From Aptenodytes patagonicus (lineage: Eukaryota; Chordata; Aves; Sphenisciformes; Spheniscidae), in assembly GCF_965638725.1 (NCBI RefSeq), contig NC_134949.1:15126951-15190950 (forward strand): a stretch of DNA of 64,000 bases. Reading direction: 5' to 3'. The translations under genes and the position numbers were made by a program. Of the stretch, positions 45,167 to 57,813 are shown piece after piece. The notes beneath the pieces are model-generated. The model made no database searches. It saw nothing but the letters and a program-made list of their open reading frames with translations, and was not told the DNA's origin. Within the stretch, counting starts at the first letter, position 1, and the number at the start of each line of letters is the position of its first letter.

Positions 45167-45257
45167 TAAAATTAAAATAAAATAAAATAAAATAAAATAA
45201 AATAAAATAAAATAAAATAAAATAAAATAAAACAAAACAAAACAAAACAAAACAAAA
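45167..45257. repeat. Compound (TAAAA)n(CAAAA)n microsatellite
   Basis: About a dozen TAAAA units followed without a break by five CAAAA units. The switch of one base in the unit part-way along suggests one array in which a T-to-C variant then spread. Such A-rich pentamers often start from a retroposon tail, but no retroposon is recognisable to the left. Confidence 0.93.
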
Positions 45258-48200
45258 TGGAATGAAACCCGCTTGAGAATTTTTTTCAGCAAATCTAATC
45301 ACTGCACTGAGATGGTATAAAAGCATTCAGAAAGGCATTTCTGTTTTGTGGCTTAAGTAGGTTTGTTCCTGACCCTCTAACTAGGACATATTACTCATTG
45401 TGCTGTTCATGTTTATAAAAGGTTGTTGCCACATTATCGCAGGAGGAAAATAAGGCCCCCTAAAAGAATAACATTTCCAAGTGGAAAAATGTTTTGTCTT
45501 CTGTCATTTCTTGCATGTGTGGTTACAGAATGATTACTCAGAAGAGCTTTTCCCTCCTTCACCTGGTGTGTTTGGTACCGTTATCAGGACATAAAGACTA
45601 TTCCCATTTACTGTGCATCTGCATAGTCAGTCTATCAGTTTTCCTGGTATCTGTCCAGCTCTTCCGTCTCATGATAAAGGAAACTAAAAATACAGGGCAG
45701 TGCCAGCACCACATTTTGGCAGAGGAACTCAAGGACAAGCAGAGGATCTTGAACTATTTTGGCTTCCTTCCTTTTCCTCTTTACTGCTTCACTTCCTGGC
45801 ACATCGCAATTTGAATCTCCTAAATTTTACAGTAAAACATTGCATCACATGTACTAATAGATTGTATGGTAACTGAGGAAGGGCAAAACATCTTGAGGCT
45901 TTCCACAGTCTTCATGCCAGAAGAGGGTTTTTTTCCCCCACAGTTATTTTATGACTAAGTTCAGGAGAAGGCACCCATATAGTGAAACGAAACTGTCCTG
46001 AGCTTCTGAGAAATTAGGCTGCTGCTGATGGTCTCATAGGCTCTGCTGCAGGCTTGCATGGTAACGCACCCAGCATGTCAGACCCTTACCTCCCCAGTTC
46101 CTCAGTTGCCCAAAACATGCACTGAGCATCGCCTTAGGTGCCAGCTGGACTTCTGAGAGGTTAATTCATTAAGGTTAATTAAAAAAAATAAGATAAAAGG
46201 TGCAATATATAGAGCTTTATTGAGCAGATGTTTATACTTTTTGATAGAAATTACTGTAAAGTAGGTCACGAATGAAAGAGAAGAGAGATTTTATTGTAAT
46301 GATAATGCTCTTTTAGAACATAGCGCACTGCAGGCAAGATGTTTCTAACCAGATTTCAAACATATATGCATTGGTGCAGCTTTTATTAAAGTGCTGTGGT
46401 TGAGGGAATTTCTTAGAGCAAAATTGTACAGCAGATAGATGGACTGATTCTATATTAGCCAATAGTCGTAGCTAGAAAGAGCTGAAAATTTTCTAACAGG
46501 GTGGCATATATGGGAAAACACAGTTGTGTTGAAAACCAGAATCCCCAGGAAACAGGATGATTTCCATGACATTTCACAGGAAAAAAATGTAAACACCCAT
46601 TTGGGTAAGGCTGGAAGTTCTATTTTGGCACCACCAGAACAGAACATTTTTATTTCGTAGTCTAATAAAAATATTTCAACATTCAGAACATTCACATTCA
46701 AAACATTTCAGCATTCAACATGCAAAATTTGAATGCATCCAAATCTTTTTTAATTGTCATCTCATTCTGATTCTTTAAATTATGGACCTTCCTGTGAAGA
46801 AGACCTGCAGATTCTTGCTCCATGTTCTGCAGGTGAGCTGCCTCTGGTTTGTACCACATAGCTCAACACAGTGCCTGGAAAACCAAAGTTGACCCTTTAG
46901 CTAGGAACATGCACTAAAAGCTTCGAGTTGAAAATTAAACACGTGATCATGAGCTGCTTCGCTGAAATGCCAACCAAACCTAGCACTGCCTATGGAACCT
47001 TATTCTTTTCCCACAGTCCTAAGAAATATTTCTACTGCAATATCAAAGTGCAAACCCTGGATCAGCCTCTATTTTGCAAAGTTTTACCAGATTAGCTGTT
47101 TTGGTCAAAAGTGTAGGGTAAGACAATTCTCTCAGTCAACACTGTAGAAAATTTTCAGAAAAAAAATACTGTTGTTGTAGTTGTAGAAAAAAAACATCCC
47201 TGCTGACAGAGTGCTGCAAGCATGTCCTCATTGCTGGCGTGGCCTGAGGCCAAAGACCAGGGCCCCTCCCTATCTGTGCCTTACATCACTGAGGTTGGAT
47301 CAGGCCACCAGCTTCTGGTGAGCAAATAAGCTCTTTCCAGAAGTGGGGCCAGAGTGATCTTTTTTCAAGGAGTCTGGGTGGAACAGTGGTGAGGTCAGCT
47401 AAAATTCTTGGGGAAACCACTGGTGTTGCAATAGCAGCAGAAAAACCCTCTGCTCATGCCTGCTGGGGTTTTGGAAGCCCAGCTCATGTAGCCAAGTCCC
47501 TGCAGAACTCAGATGTGACATGGCCACAGCCCAGACCTGGGGTCCTGGTCAGTCCTTTGTAGCATCCTTCCTTATGATCAGTGTGGGGTCTCCTCCTCTA
47601 GTCCGCTTTGTGTTTCTTCAACTTCACCTACTAGCAGCCAGCCAGTAGCCTGTTTTGCTGTCAAAATCCAGCTGAAGGTGACACTACTTGGAACTGATTA
47701 AGCTCATCATTAGAGGACAAATGTCAAAAGCTTGAGGGAACCAGTCCAGACAACCAACTTAAGGTCACAGTGCTACAAAAATGTGGGCACACAATTTCTG
47801 CTCCAAGTAAGAGAGACCGTCCCCAGTTCTGGGAGAGCAGACAGCCTGCAGGGAGGAGAGCAGCCAGGCTGTAGGAAAGCAAGGGTTGAGCTTTCTGCAA
47901 ATAAACTTTAACCAGAACAAGGTGGAACTGCTCTCCTCAAGGAAGGGGAGCCCCCTTGGCATGCCTTATCCCATTCTGATGGGTGTGGGCAAGAAGGTGC
48001 AGAGCTCCAGCCTGAAACCAGGCATGAGCAGGGACTGACTCTTGGTCTGTCATTGCCCAGTAAATGCCTTTCTGGTGACCTCTAGGCTATTATGGAGATA
48101 AGAAAGATCTCTGTGACCTTTCGGTTAAACAGCAAAGGCCCCAGGAGTTTGGGTTCATCCTAAAGTGGACAGTGGACATCTCTGATTTCTGAGACATCTG

Positions 48201-51200
48201 TGAGAGCAAAACCATCTCTATCTGGGTATTCCTCATGGGGGCTTCTGCTCCAAGACCTGTTTCTGCTACAAGAAGGTCTCTGTGCCTGTGTGGCTATAGC
48301 ATGCAGCATTGTCATGTCAAAAGTAAATGCATTTAAGAGTAAATCCTCTTCTACTGTAGGCAATACAGAGTTTACCTACTTCTTATTGCATGGTCTGGGA
48401 CACCAGTTGGTGAGTTATTTGTCCTTTAATTTACATGAAATTAAATGCCAAGGGCATGCTCATTATCTGACAGAGTTGGAGCAGTAGCTGGGTCCTCAGC
48501 TGGGGAAGCACTTGTTGGCAGAGCTAGAAATAAGCTGAAGCACTCGGCAGAAGGGAGGGAGAGGGCAACATGCCAGAAACAAGTAGAGTGCAGGAGACCA
48601 CAATTGTTGCAGACAGGCGGTTTGGGCTCCTTTAGCACCTTCTCTCTTCACAGTAAAACCAATGCTACCTCAACACTTTTATGCATGTTTTCTTATTGCT
48701 AATCTAAATAGCACAGTATAGGTCTATCACTGCTCCCACACAACAAAGCTATTTACTTTGAACTAGCAAAAACATAGAGAGGCCCCACCCCCAATTGTTA
48801 CAGCCTGAATCCTTAGACAAAAGGAGAAGTTCAGCCAGAAATTACTAAATAGCTTGTTTGGTTGGGGTTTGGTTTTGTTTTTTAAAGTGGCTGGATTCCC
48901 TTCATCTTTTTGCTCAATTCTACAGATTCTTCTGAACTGCAGAGCCAAAAGCTAGCCATGCAGGCCCACATACCAGAGGAACAAGAGAGCCACCAAGAGG
49001 GATGTTTTGACAGCTAATGCTGAAATTACAACAGCAACCACTTCAGTTTGCTTTGAAAAGCCCTAAGTGGTGTTCATGCTGAAAAAACACATGTAGTCAA
49101 ACCAGCAAGTCTTTCCTAAAGCTTCTAAATTGTTGCTTCATTTATAAATGCACTCAAGTCTTCAAGTACCAGAAAGCATATATATGTCTTGACGGTCCGT
49201 GATAGCTATGTAGGACTCACTCAGATGGAGACCATCCAGCCAATACTACCCACATACTGGCTGGGGCAGAAAGACGAAGGCAGCAAGCCATCTCCAGGGC
49301 TAATGATGGGCCCCTGTAATTCATAATCAAATTAGGGGCTGGGTTCTCATTGCAAGCAATAGAGTGGGAATGTATCCCTGCCCTCACCTTTCACATGTCC
49401 AGCCTACAGCTTTCATGGGTGGTCGGGGATAGTTGTACAAAGGATGCCCAGTGCAGAAGTAAGGTGCCTAATACCCATCCTTGCCTTTCAAAACACTTCT
49501 CTCCCTCTCTCTTCCTAGAGACCAGGACTCAGTAGTAGGTGGAACCTGTATCCTCCCATGTATAGCCCAGGCTACTTATGCTTCCACATTTTTGTAGAGG
49601 TACCCTTTTATTTTCATATTTTTCAACACATTATTCCATCAGTTGATTAACTAAGTTTTCTCTTCCAAATGACAATATTCCTGCAAGCTGAATAGCTGGG
49701 AGAAAATATCATTCTGTGCCATGACCAAGTGATTCAGAGGACCAGGATTCAGAGGGTTGTTTCTGAGCTGGCATATGCCAACACTGCACTGGGGGAATTT
49801 AAGAGACCTCTGTGGCATTACTTGCAAATAACACTGGAGGAATGAATCAAAAGCACATTGTAGAAGATGCTTTTAGCTATTGAAACAAAGATGTATTTGT
49901 GACCCATCGCTAGCCTTGATTAGTCAGCTGGGTTTGCATGGGATCTTTGTTGGAGTTTGTTCAACTCGAGCATTAAAAACAAAAAAGCAAACAAACAACA
50001 AAAAAACTCACAAGAAAATGACCAAATGGTTCAATATAAGACAGAGGTGACAGAGCTGGACAACTGCTTCAACACTGTCCCTTGCAATAGTAGGTAGAGA
50101 CTAATGGTGGCCGTTCAGTGACCTTTATAAAATATATTTGGCCAGAGATAAATTCCTAGCTGGTAAATGTTCATGTGAAATAACACTCTGTTTAAATTCG
50201 AAGTGAAAAGACAGCAGGAGGTAACTGGTAACTGCTACAAAGGCTCAGACAAGGCCTGCCAAGGGGGTGGGTGGCTACATCCCCTGGTTTGCACCCCAAG
50301 GCGGGCAGAGGCATGCTGGGAGGTCCCTGTGGAGAACCATGGGCTGGTTCCTGCCTGTTAACATACCGTGTCCCACAAAAACCCAACTTTTTTTTCCTTT
50401 TTTTAAAGAAAAAAAAACCACAACACCCACACATTTTTGACATGTTAGAATATGAAGTTACTGCAATGAGCTGGCTCTTGCGCAACAATTCCCCTGGCCT
50501 GGCAATGGCCCCTGCTGTCATGCCTGACCGCTGAGGAGCTTGTTCTGCCTCCAGCTACCGCGCTTCATTTCTGCTACACCTCATATGCCACCTAGTGGCT
50601 TCTGAAGTGGGAAATTCCTTATTAAACGTGACTTTCAGACACGCCGCTTCTGCCAGTTGTTCCACATGTCTCAACCTTGCTATTGAAGAAGCAATCTGAG
50701 GTGCAGTGCACTGCAACGCACCCCTGGCACAGCTGCAAACCTCCCCCCTGATGGCCCATCCCAAGAGCCACCTCTCATCAGCCCCAGCAAGTTCTCGCTC
50801 CTCATTGCACCCTCAGAGACCCCCACAAGAAATTTCCAACACCTTGGGCTTTTCTTATGGCTGTTCCCTGTTTGCCTGTCATGTTCAAAGCCTTCCCGGC
50901 ACCCAACCCCCTGTGGCTGCCCTCCTTGCCCTTCTGTCCCACCACCTTAACCAAACATCTGGTGGAGAGGAGGTGGTATATTTTACTTTCAAGTATTCAG
51001 TGATGGCAGACACTTGCCACAAAATCGGCAGGTTAATTAAAATCCAAGTTTTTCAAGAAAAATTTAAACCAGAAAGGTTTAAAGTGGTCTTCCCATTTCC
51101 CTCTTACTAGCTTCTTACAGGGGCCAGGGAGGATTTTATTGTTCAGCTCAAAAGATAAATTTTGAGTGCCCTACAGCCATTTTCATTCAGACAAAAGATG

Positions 51201-51204
51201 TAAC
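45258..51204. other. Unique non-coding stretch
   Basis: No gene or repeat family recognised over about 6 kb. Open frames stay short (up to 134 aa). Small A-rich runs at 49978-50007 and 50390-50418 are the only notable low-complexity sequence. Confidence 0.55.
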
Positions 51205-51260
51205 ACCATAGCCTTGTGGTTAGGCCATTTCTCCAAGAAACAGTAAGTTTTGGTTACGAA
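51205..51260 (+). mobile_element. Possible tRNA-derived SINE head
   Basis: ACCATAGCCTTGTGGTTAGG resembles the A-box region of an old tRNA-derived amniote SINE. Nothing further downstream clearly continues the match, so this is a weak call. Confidence 0.25.
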
Positions 51261-53396
51261 CTATGTTTTGTCTCCAAAAGAGTTAATTCGATTAGTCTTG
51301 CTCCCTTCTCAGCACAGTGGCCTAACCACTGTGTTAATTAATACCTCTGTGCCTTGGTCAGCCCCTGAGTGCTGCCAGCAAAGTGAGGTGGTGTCTGCAG
51401 AAGAGGTCAGTGGAAACCCCTCGAGGACTGCCAGCGTCACGGTTGCTCAGGATGAGCCCAGCTCCAGCCAGGATGCCTTGTCACAAGACACAGAGCATGT
51501 ATTTGCAGTTACCAATGGAATAACTTCATCATCGTTAAATTTGGGCAATGGGTGTCCAAGTCATTCCGGGCAAAGAAAGGATCCGGACCTGATCCATGTT
51601 ATCTCCAGCACTTGCATTAAGCAGAGGCAGCAATAAAAAAGAAGCCACTTTCCCCAAACTTTCATTTCTTGCCTTTCATTGCAAATGCTAGAAAACAGAA
51701 TAATCCATTTTGAAAGTGCCAGATGTTTTCTTTTTCTGGAACAAACTCTTTGACTTTTCTGAAAAAACTCTTTCAACATTTCCGACATGGTTTACCATTT
51801 TTTCCTTTCAGACCGTTTGGAGAAATTACTTTGTGTTTATGAATGGCCACTGCCAGGCTTCACCATGGACAGCAAAGAGCGAGCCACGCTGACACCCCTA
51901 AAATCATTTTGCCCCTCACCAACGTAACCAAGCGGAATACACATAACAACTGCCTAGTATGAGAGGGGGAGAAATGCTCCTTTTTCTCCCCTTCTCCATT
52001 CTTGTTTTCTCCTCCTTTCTTTCCTACATTATGATATGCTCAAGGCCTGATCTTGCATTCTGGGCCTTTTAGATGAATTCCAGAACAACAGACAGAAAGT
52101 GAGGAAACACCGTGGGAAGATCCTTACAGTGCAACCTTCCCTCTTTCCCCTGCTTTTGCTAAACTACTTCTCTGTCCAGCAACACTTTGAGTTACTGTGT
52201 CCTCGCAGTCGATTTAATTACTCAGCCCTGAAAGCCAGAAGACTTCAAGGTGTGCCCTGCTTCTTGAAGCAACACGTGCTTCAAGCCATTAGCTTCTTAA
52301 TTCACAGCCCCTGCTTCTGCTTTGTACGGCAATCTGTTTGTACGGTGCCCTCTGCCTTTGTGCCAGTATATATAAGCAAGTATAAGCACCAGTTTGTCTT
52401 CTCATCATTTAAAACTCCAAAATGCTGAACCTTTCCAACATTTCAGGGGCATTATGCTTTCAGAGTGTCAGCCCCCCCAGCACACAGGTGACCTCTTGCT
52501 TTCTCGTGCATTTTTCAAGATTGTTTTATCCAAATAATTTCTATATACATATTTGAACTGGCACTCAAACCCATTTTTGCTGTGGTCCTTATCTTACACC
52601 TGGTTTAAATTCAGGTGCTGACCTTAGGTGCTATGCATCACCAGACCCCGAGGGCTGCGAGAAATGGTCCTGCCGTTCAAGAACTGGTTCCTCACCATGA
52701 TGAAGGCAATGCGGGTGAACTTATGCCACAAACTGCTGCCCTGTGGCTTGGAGAATCAGCTTTACTGTGCAAAAGTCACACAGTTGTACTTTATCAGTAA
52801 ATGAACATCCAGGTGGTCATGCCTGTGCAGAAGAACCGTGTAGCAAACCCAGCTGGAGCCCCTGAGCAGGGCAAGAAACAGCAGAGCCCAGGAAGCCTGA
52901 GAGGAGGAAGCAAAACTGATTTTCAGTCCTGCCTGCTGTAGGAAAGCCAAGGAAGCGGAGACGTATGTGTGCTCAGCAGCTAGAGGGCAGGCTCATTTTT
53001 CCTTTAAAACTTGGTAAACACTTCCTTGCGGTTGCAGTGACTTTCAGAGTATTCAACAGAAGTGACTAAGCCATAAGTCACTCAGGGCTAATTGGAGAAG
53101 TCTTCTGTGTATTAATTAGGGGAGAAAAAAAAACAAAACAAAAAACAAAATCACAGATACGCAAAACTGATGGTTGCTTTGAAAGGCTTGGCTTCTGCCA
53201 GCCGGGCCTATTTCTGACATGGCGGAGGGGCAGGAATCATGTCCAAGACAGGAATACTCCACAGACGTGGCCACGTCTCATTACAAACACCCCGCAAAGA
53301 GCACATATTGGCCTCCCAGGCTTCCATGATGGGAAAAACTAATTGAAAGGGTTTACAAATAGCACTCATCAAAGCACTCCAGAGGAATAACTTCCT
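51261..53396. other. Unique non-coding stretch
   Basis: Contains a 128-codon frame (51250-51636, +) with a protein-like Ser/Glu-rich composition but no start context, splice signals or domain that I can support. Nothing else recognised. Confidence 0.5.
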
Positions 53397-53430
53397 TTTT
53401 TGTTTGTTTGTTTGTTTGATTGTTTGTTTT
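53397..53430. repeat. (TTTG)n microsatellite
   Basis: About eight TTTG units with one GATT interruption, preceded by a T run. Confidence 0.9.
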
Positions 53431-56400
53431 TCTATTCAGAAAAGGACTTGCAAGATGAGGGAACATGCGAGGCGAGCTAAGCACTCTGTGTAGAGCTTGG
53501 TCTCAAGTGAGTTACATACTCCATAATGCAAAATTTTCCATTATTTTCTGTGGCCATAAGACTTGGGAGCTCAGTTCATGGTGGTGAGCACAGCTGCAGC
53601 AGCTGTCCAGGCACCCGCCTGGAGCTCCTGGGTGCAAGGCTGCCAGGCCAAGAGTTGCTGTGCTGCCATGCGCCCACTCAGATGGGCAGTTCTATGTCTC
53701 TAAAGGCAAATTCTCCTTCTCTTTCTTGCTTCTTAAAAGAGCCATTGAAAAATCATCTGTCATAGTATTACTCTTTGCAGTGGAAACGTCCTTATTGAAG
53801 TATAAGGGGAGACTACTACACTGCCTGGTATCACTGCTGTCCCACTGTTCATATAATTAAGGACTAGGCCAAGTAACGCTAGAAGTGGTGCCTGAAAATT
53901 AACATAATTATGGGGGTTCTGCCAACACAGGGGTTCGCGTTGGCAGAAATGCCAGGCAGTGCCAGCCTGGTGCGGACGGGTGAGATATAACGCTGTGTTG
54001 AGCAGGGGAAGGATTTGAAAGCTCCCAGCATACACTAGCTACCTGCCAAAACAACAGGCAGAAGCTTAAAAAGCAAACAGACATTTGGAGGCATTGCAGT
54101 TTTTTCCCCATCTTGCAGCAGTCGTTGCACCCCTTGATCAAAACAACTTCACGGGCACCCTTGCTGGGCAGCAATGCAGAGGAAACCCACCAGAGAAGCA
54201 AGGCCTGGTCAGGACCTGGGCAGTTTTGTGAGCCAAGCAGCAGCCAGAAATCAGGAAAGTCCCCAGAGGTACAATCCATTGAAAAATAAACAGTCGTGCA
54301 TGGGTGACACATTGCACCAGGCTGAAACATGATAGCCAGGCTTAACATAAACACAGTCCTCAGTAGATACAGTTACTGAGGAAATGGTTCCTTTCATCGC
54401 ACTTCCTCCTGTGCATCTGCAAATGCCAAATCCTGGTGCCTCTACCATTGACATCCGATGCGTGAGGTATTATTCATTTCAGTAGAGAAGGGCATGAAAG
54501 ATATTTGGGTTTGGATAATTAAGATGTTGTTAGAGGTCTGGAGAGCCTCTATCCCTGGCAACGGACAACACCATGAGAAGTGGTCACCCTCTCCCTGTTC
54601 AGAGGCAGAGGTTTCTGTGAAAAAGCACTAGCAGAAGACAGGAGGAGAGAAAGGTGTTTAAATACAGCTATGTGTCAATGCAGGCAGCCAGGAGAGGGCA
54701 GGCGGAGGTGGAGCTGAGAGGAGACAGCCTGGTGGGAGGGCTGCCTGCTGCCCTCCTCTGCCCTGCCTTTCTCTTCAGATTATGCTTACGGCCATGTTTC
54801 AAGTGACACAGTTAAAAAAAAACCAACTTGATGGCAGCAGCCACAGCAGCACCTGATTTCCTGGCAGGCTGCTGCTGCTCTAGGGCTGCTTCTGGCCCTG
54901 TCCTGTGGCTCAGTAGCTGCTGTGTTTGGATGACATTTTATCTTCCTGGTAGCTTTTGCCTCTAGGTTGGTATGGCTCCAACTTGCTTTTGCTCTTTTTT
55001 TTAAGGGGGGTATAAAGCACTTTCTACATGTGTAAGGTCATGTCTGATGAAGAATAAACAAGCACTATTACAATAGCACCTTTATTTTTCTTGTTTAACA
55101 AAAGTATAAAACCAAGCCATGAACAGAACAGGAATATTTCATCCTGAATTGTGCGGATGAAAGAGATGCAAAAGCAGAAGTAGGATTAGAGGGCAAACCT
55201 TCTGCCAGCCATCACAGCCAGCAACAAGGCCTGACCTCAGATTTAACACTGTCGTTATAAATAGCCCTGGTCCAAGCCCTCACCTAAAACCACAGGAAAA
55301 TTACACTAAACTGGTGCTCAGTGAACAAATTTTCCCTACTCCCAAATATGAACACAATGACAAACAAACAGAATTTTTCTTAAAGGGGTAAAAAAAAGGA
55401 AAACCGGCCAGGGAGGTAAGGTTGGTGGAAGGCAGCTCCTGCCACTGCTGCCTGCCGCGAGCGCCTGCCTCTGCTCCCACCTCGCCTCTCCCACTGCCAG
55501 CACCTTTGCTTGATGCTTGATATTGGCTCCAGGACCTGCACAGAGTTCAGCTGCACGGAGGGCTGAGCTGCCTCTTGCTCAAGAGAGGAAACGCTGTGGC
55601 AGCATCTTCCTTTTCACACATTTACCAAAATCTCACTTGCCTCGAGCGCCCTGCTCCTTCGTTTGCAGCCTCTCTTGTGCACGGGAAGTTCTTGCTGGCA
55701 GGCTGGCATAACCATTTGCCCCAGGGACACTGAGACAAGGTTAGAGAGACAAGTCCATGGCTGAGGTTTCTGCTATACATTCTCCACTGATATAACACCA
55801 TTCTACCAGAAATACCTCTAACATAGCAAAGCACCACCAAACCCAATGTACCTGCCTGTTGGTCCCTCTCATTTCTCTCTTCTATCCCACCAGATCTCCA
55901 TGAAACACCCTCCTTTGTGGGAATCCCTACTGCCACTCCATCCCAGGGCTGTCCCGCACCCTGCACAGTTAGTCACAGGGAAATGGGGCTGCTGCCCCTT
56001 GGGCTGCCTCCCCCCAGGCTCCCCTGCCATCTGCACTGCATGGGGGAGTGGCCAGGGAGCAATGCTGGCAGCAGCAGAAATTGTCAACCCAGAATGACTG
56101 CAAAACCACAGCAGAAAATTCACTTGCTCTAAATGTACAAGGTCTGAGCCCAGAAGCTGTGCATGCTGAAATCTGCTGTTTAAGAGGTACAGAGAGGAAA
56201 GCACTTTTTGTCAAAATGTTTTCAAGCAGCCCCCAAAAGGCCAACTACCTACATGCAAGTTTATTTGTGCCTCCACAACCCAGTGTGCCCTTTGCATCCA
56301 CCAGAAGCGGCACCAGGAGTACCCAGCCCTGTGGACACTAGAAACTGCTCCCTAGGCTTTGCTATTGAAAAGGGTCTTGTTTCCTCACTGAAGAGCAACC

Positions 56401-57787
56401 ATGCAATAGCTGTTTGCAGTATAAAATCCGATGCAAAGACGAGGTCCTGGTCTCAACCTACTGTAGGGCACATCAGCAAGGTGAGCACTGCCACCTCTCC
56501 CTGCTCCTTCTCACCTTGTTCAGCCCCGTCTGAAGGAAAAACACTTCCTCCACTGTTTGCACCAGCAGAGGGCTTGTATATAAAATATCTTTTCCTGACA
56601 GCAAAGGCTAGCCTTGGACTGATCCTCCCAGTTCATTCCTACAAGCCAAGCTGCTGGAAACAACTTTTTGTCAGGATTAACCAGGGCAGATTCAGACCAG
56701 TGTTAAAGGAGACCCAAAGCCTCCTGGTGCCTCCTCATTTGATCCCACTGCATGGTGTCCCCCAACTCCCCAGCCCCAACCTCTCAGACAACATCCCTCA
56801 AAAATATATATAAAATGACAACAGCAAGACACTCATTTTTAGCAAACTTGTCATTGATTATAACAAAACAATCTGCTAGCCCAGAGCCCTCAGTGGGATT
56901 ACGCATGCACATCCATGGAAGACGCATGAGAAAGAGCTGACAGCAATTGCCTTTATAGTCGTCTCCCAGATGGCTGAGATGCTGGATGGTTTAGCAATTC
57001 ACTGCACAGAATTCCTTATAATAAAGAAGAGGGACTGATGTCTCCCACAGAGATGCAGAGGAGGACCCGGTGGTAGATACAGGAGTAGACCCATGCTCTC
57101 AGTAGCTCACTTGTGACCCAGCATGGCAGGACATCGCATGAAAGGAGCTACATCTTTGTAGTCAGGTTCCTGGTAATAAGAAGCTTCAGAGGCAAAGAGC
57201 AAGCTGAGTCCAGCTGAACCACAGCATGCTCAGGCTGTTTACAATTTGTTTAAATCACAACTCCTTTTAATAAATCTTAGCTGTGCCCTTGCTGGCGGCA
57301 GATCTCCCATGGCTGCAGCACACACAGAGGCGTAGCACCCAGTGATCCCAGTGCTGTGGGGAATGCCATGGATGCAGCCAGGTCTTCGGCTGGGACAGCT
57401 GCTCTCACTGCACTCATTTCCACCCGTCCGTCACAGCGTACACAGATTTTCTCTGTGGTAGGGAGCACTGCCAGGTAGTGGGATCAATCACACCCCTGTC
57501 TAGCAGGTTGTTAAGACAGGAAGGTTTCCATTAAGTCAGCAAGGGTGTTAATTTATAGCATGTTTGCTACTTCTCTCCAAATACTTTTCCAGATGAGAGT
57601 TCATTCCCTCACGCTTGCTGCATGCTAAAGGCAAAGATTAACAAGCATTTTGTTTAACTGCAGTGGTTGATGCAGTCCTTCGCCCTTTCGACCCTCCACT
57701 GTGGGCTCCTGGCCTCCACTTCAGGTTGAGCTGCTGCTCAAACTGCATCAGGAGATTTGTCTGGTTGAAATAAAACCTAAGGAAAAC
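53431..57787. other. Unique non-coding stretch
   Basis: No gene or repeat recognised. The longest frame, 56208-56813 (+, 201 aa), has no domain. A GC-richer patch lies at 55430-55510. Confidence 0.55.
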
Positions 57788-57813
57788 TTTTTTTTTTTTT
57801 TTTTTTTTTTTTT
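57788..57813. repeat. Poly-T run (26 T)
   Basis: Twenty-six T. It could be the poly-A tail of a minus-strand processed retrocopy, but the sequence to its left and right shows no recognisable transcript. Length is likely unstable. Confidence 0.9.

Noticed and set aside
56208..56813. 201-aa plus-strand frame as a gene
   Set aside because: No recognised domain, low-complexity Ser/Pro-rich content and no supporting signals.
57788..57813. Poly-T run as the tail of a minus-strand processed pseudogene
   Set aside because: No recognisable coding or transcript sequence lies on its right side, and no target duplication is evident.
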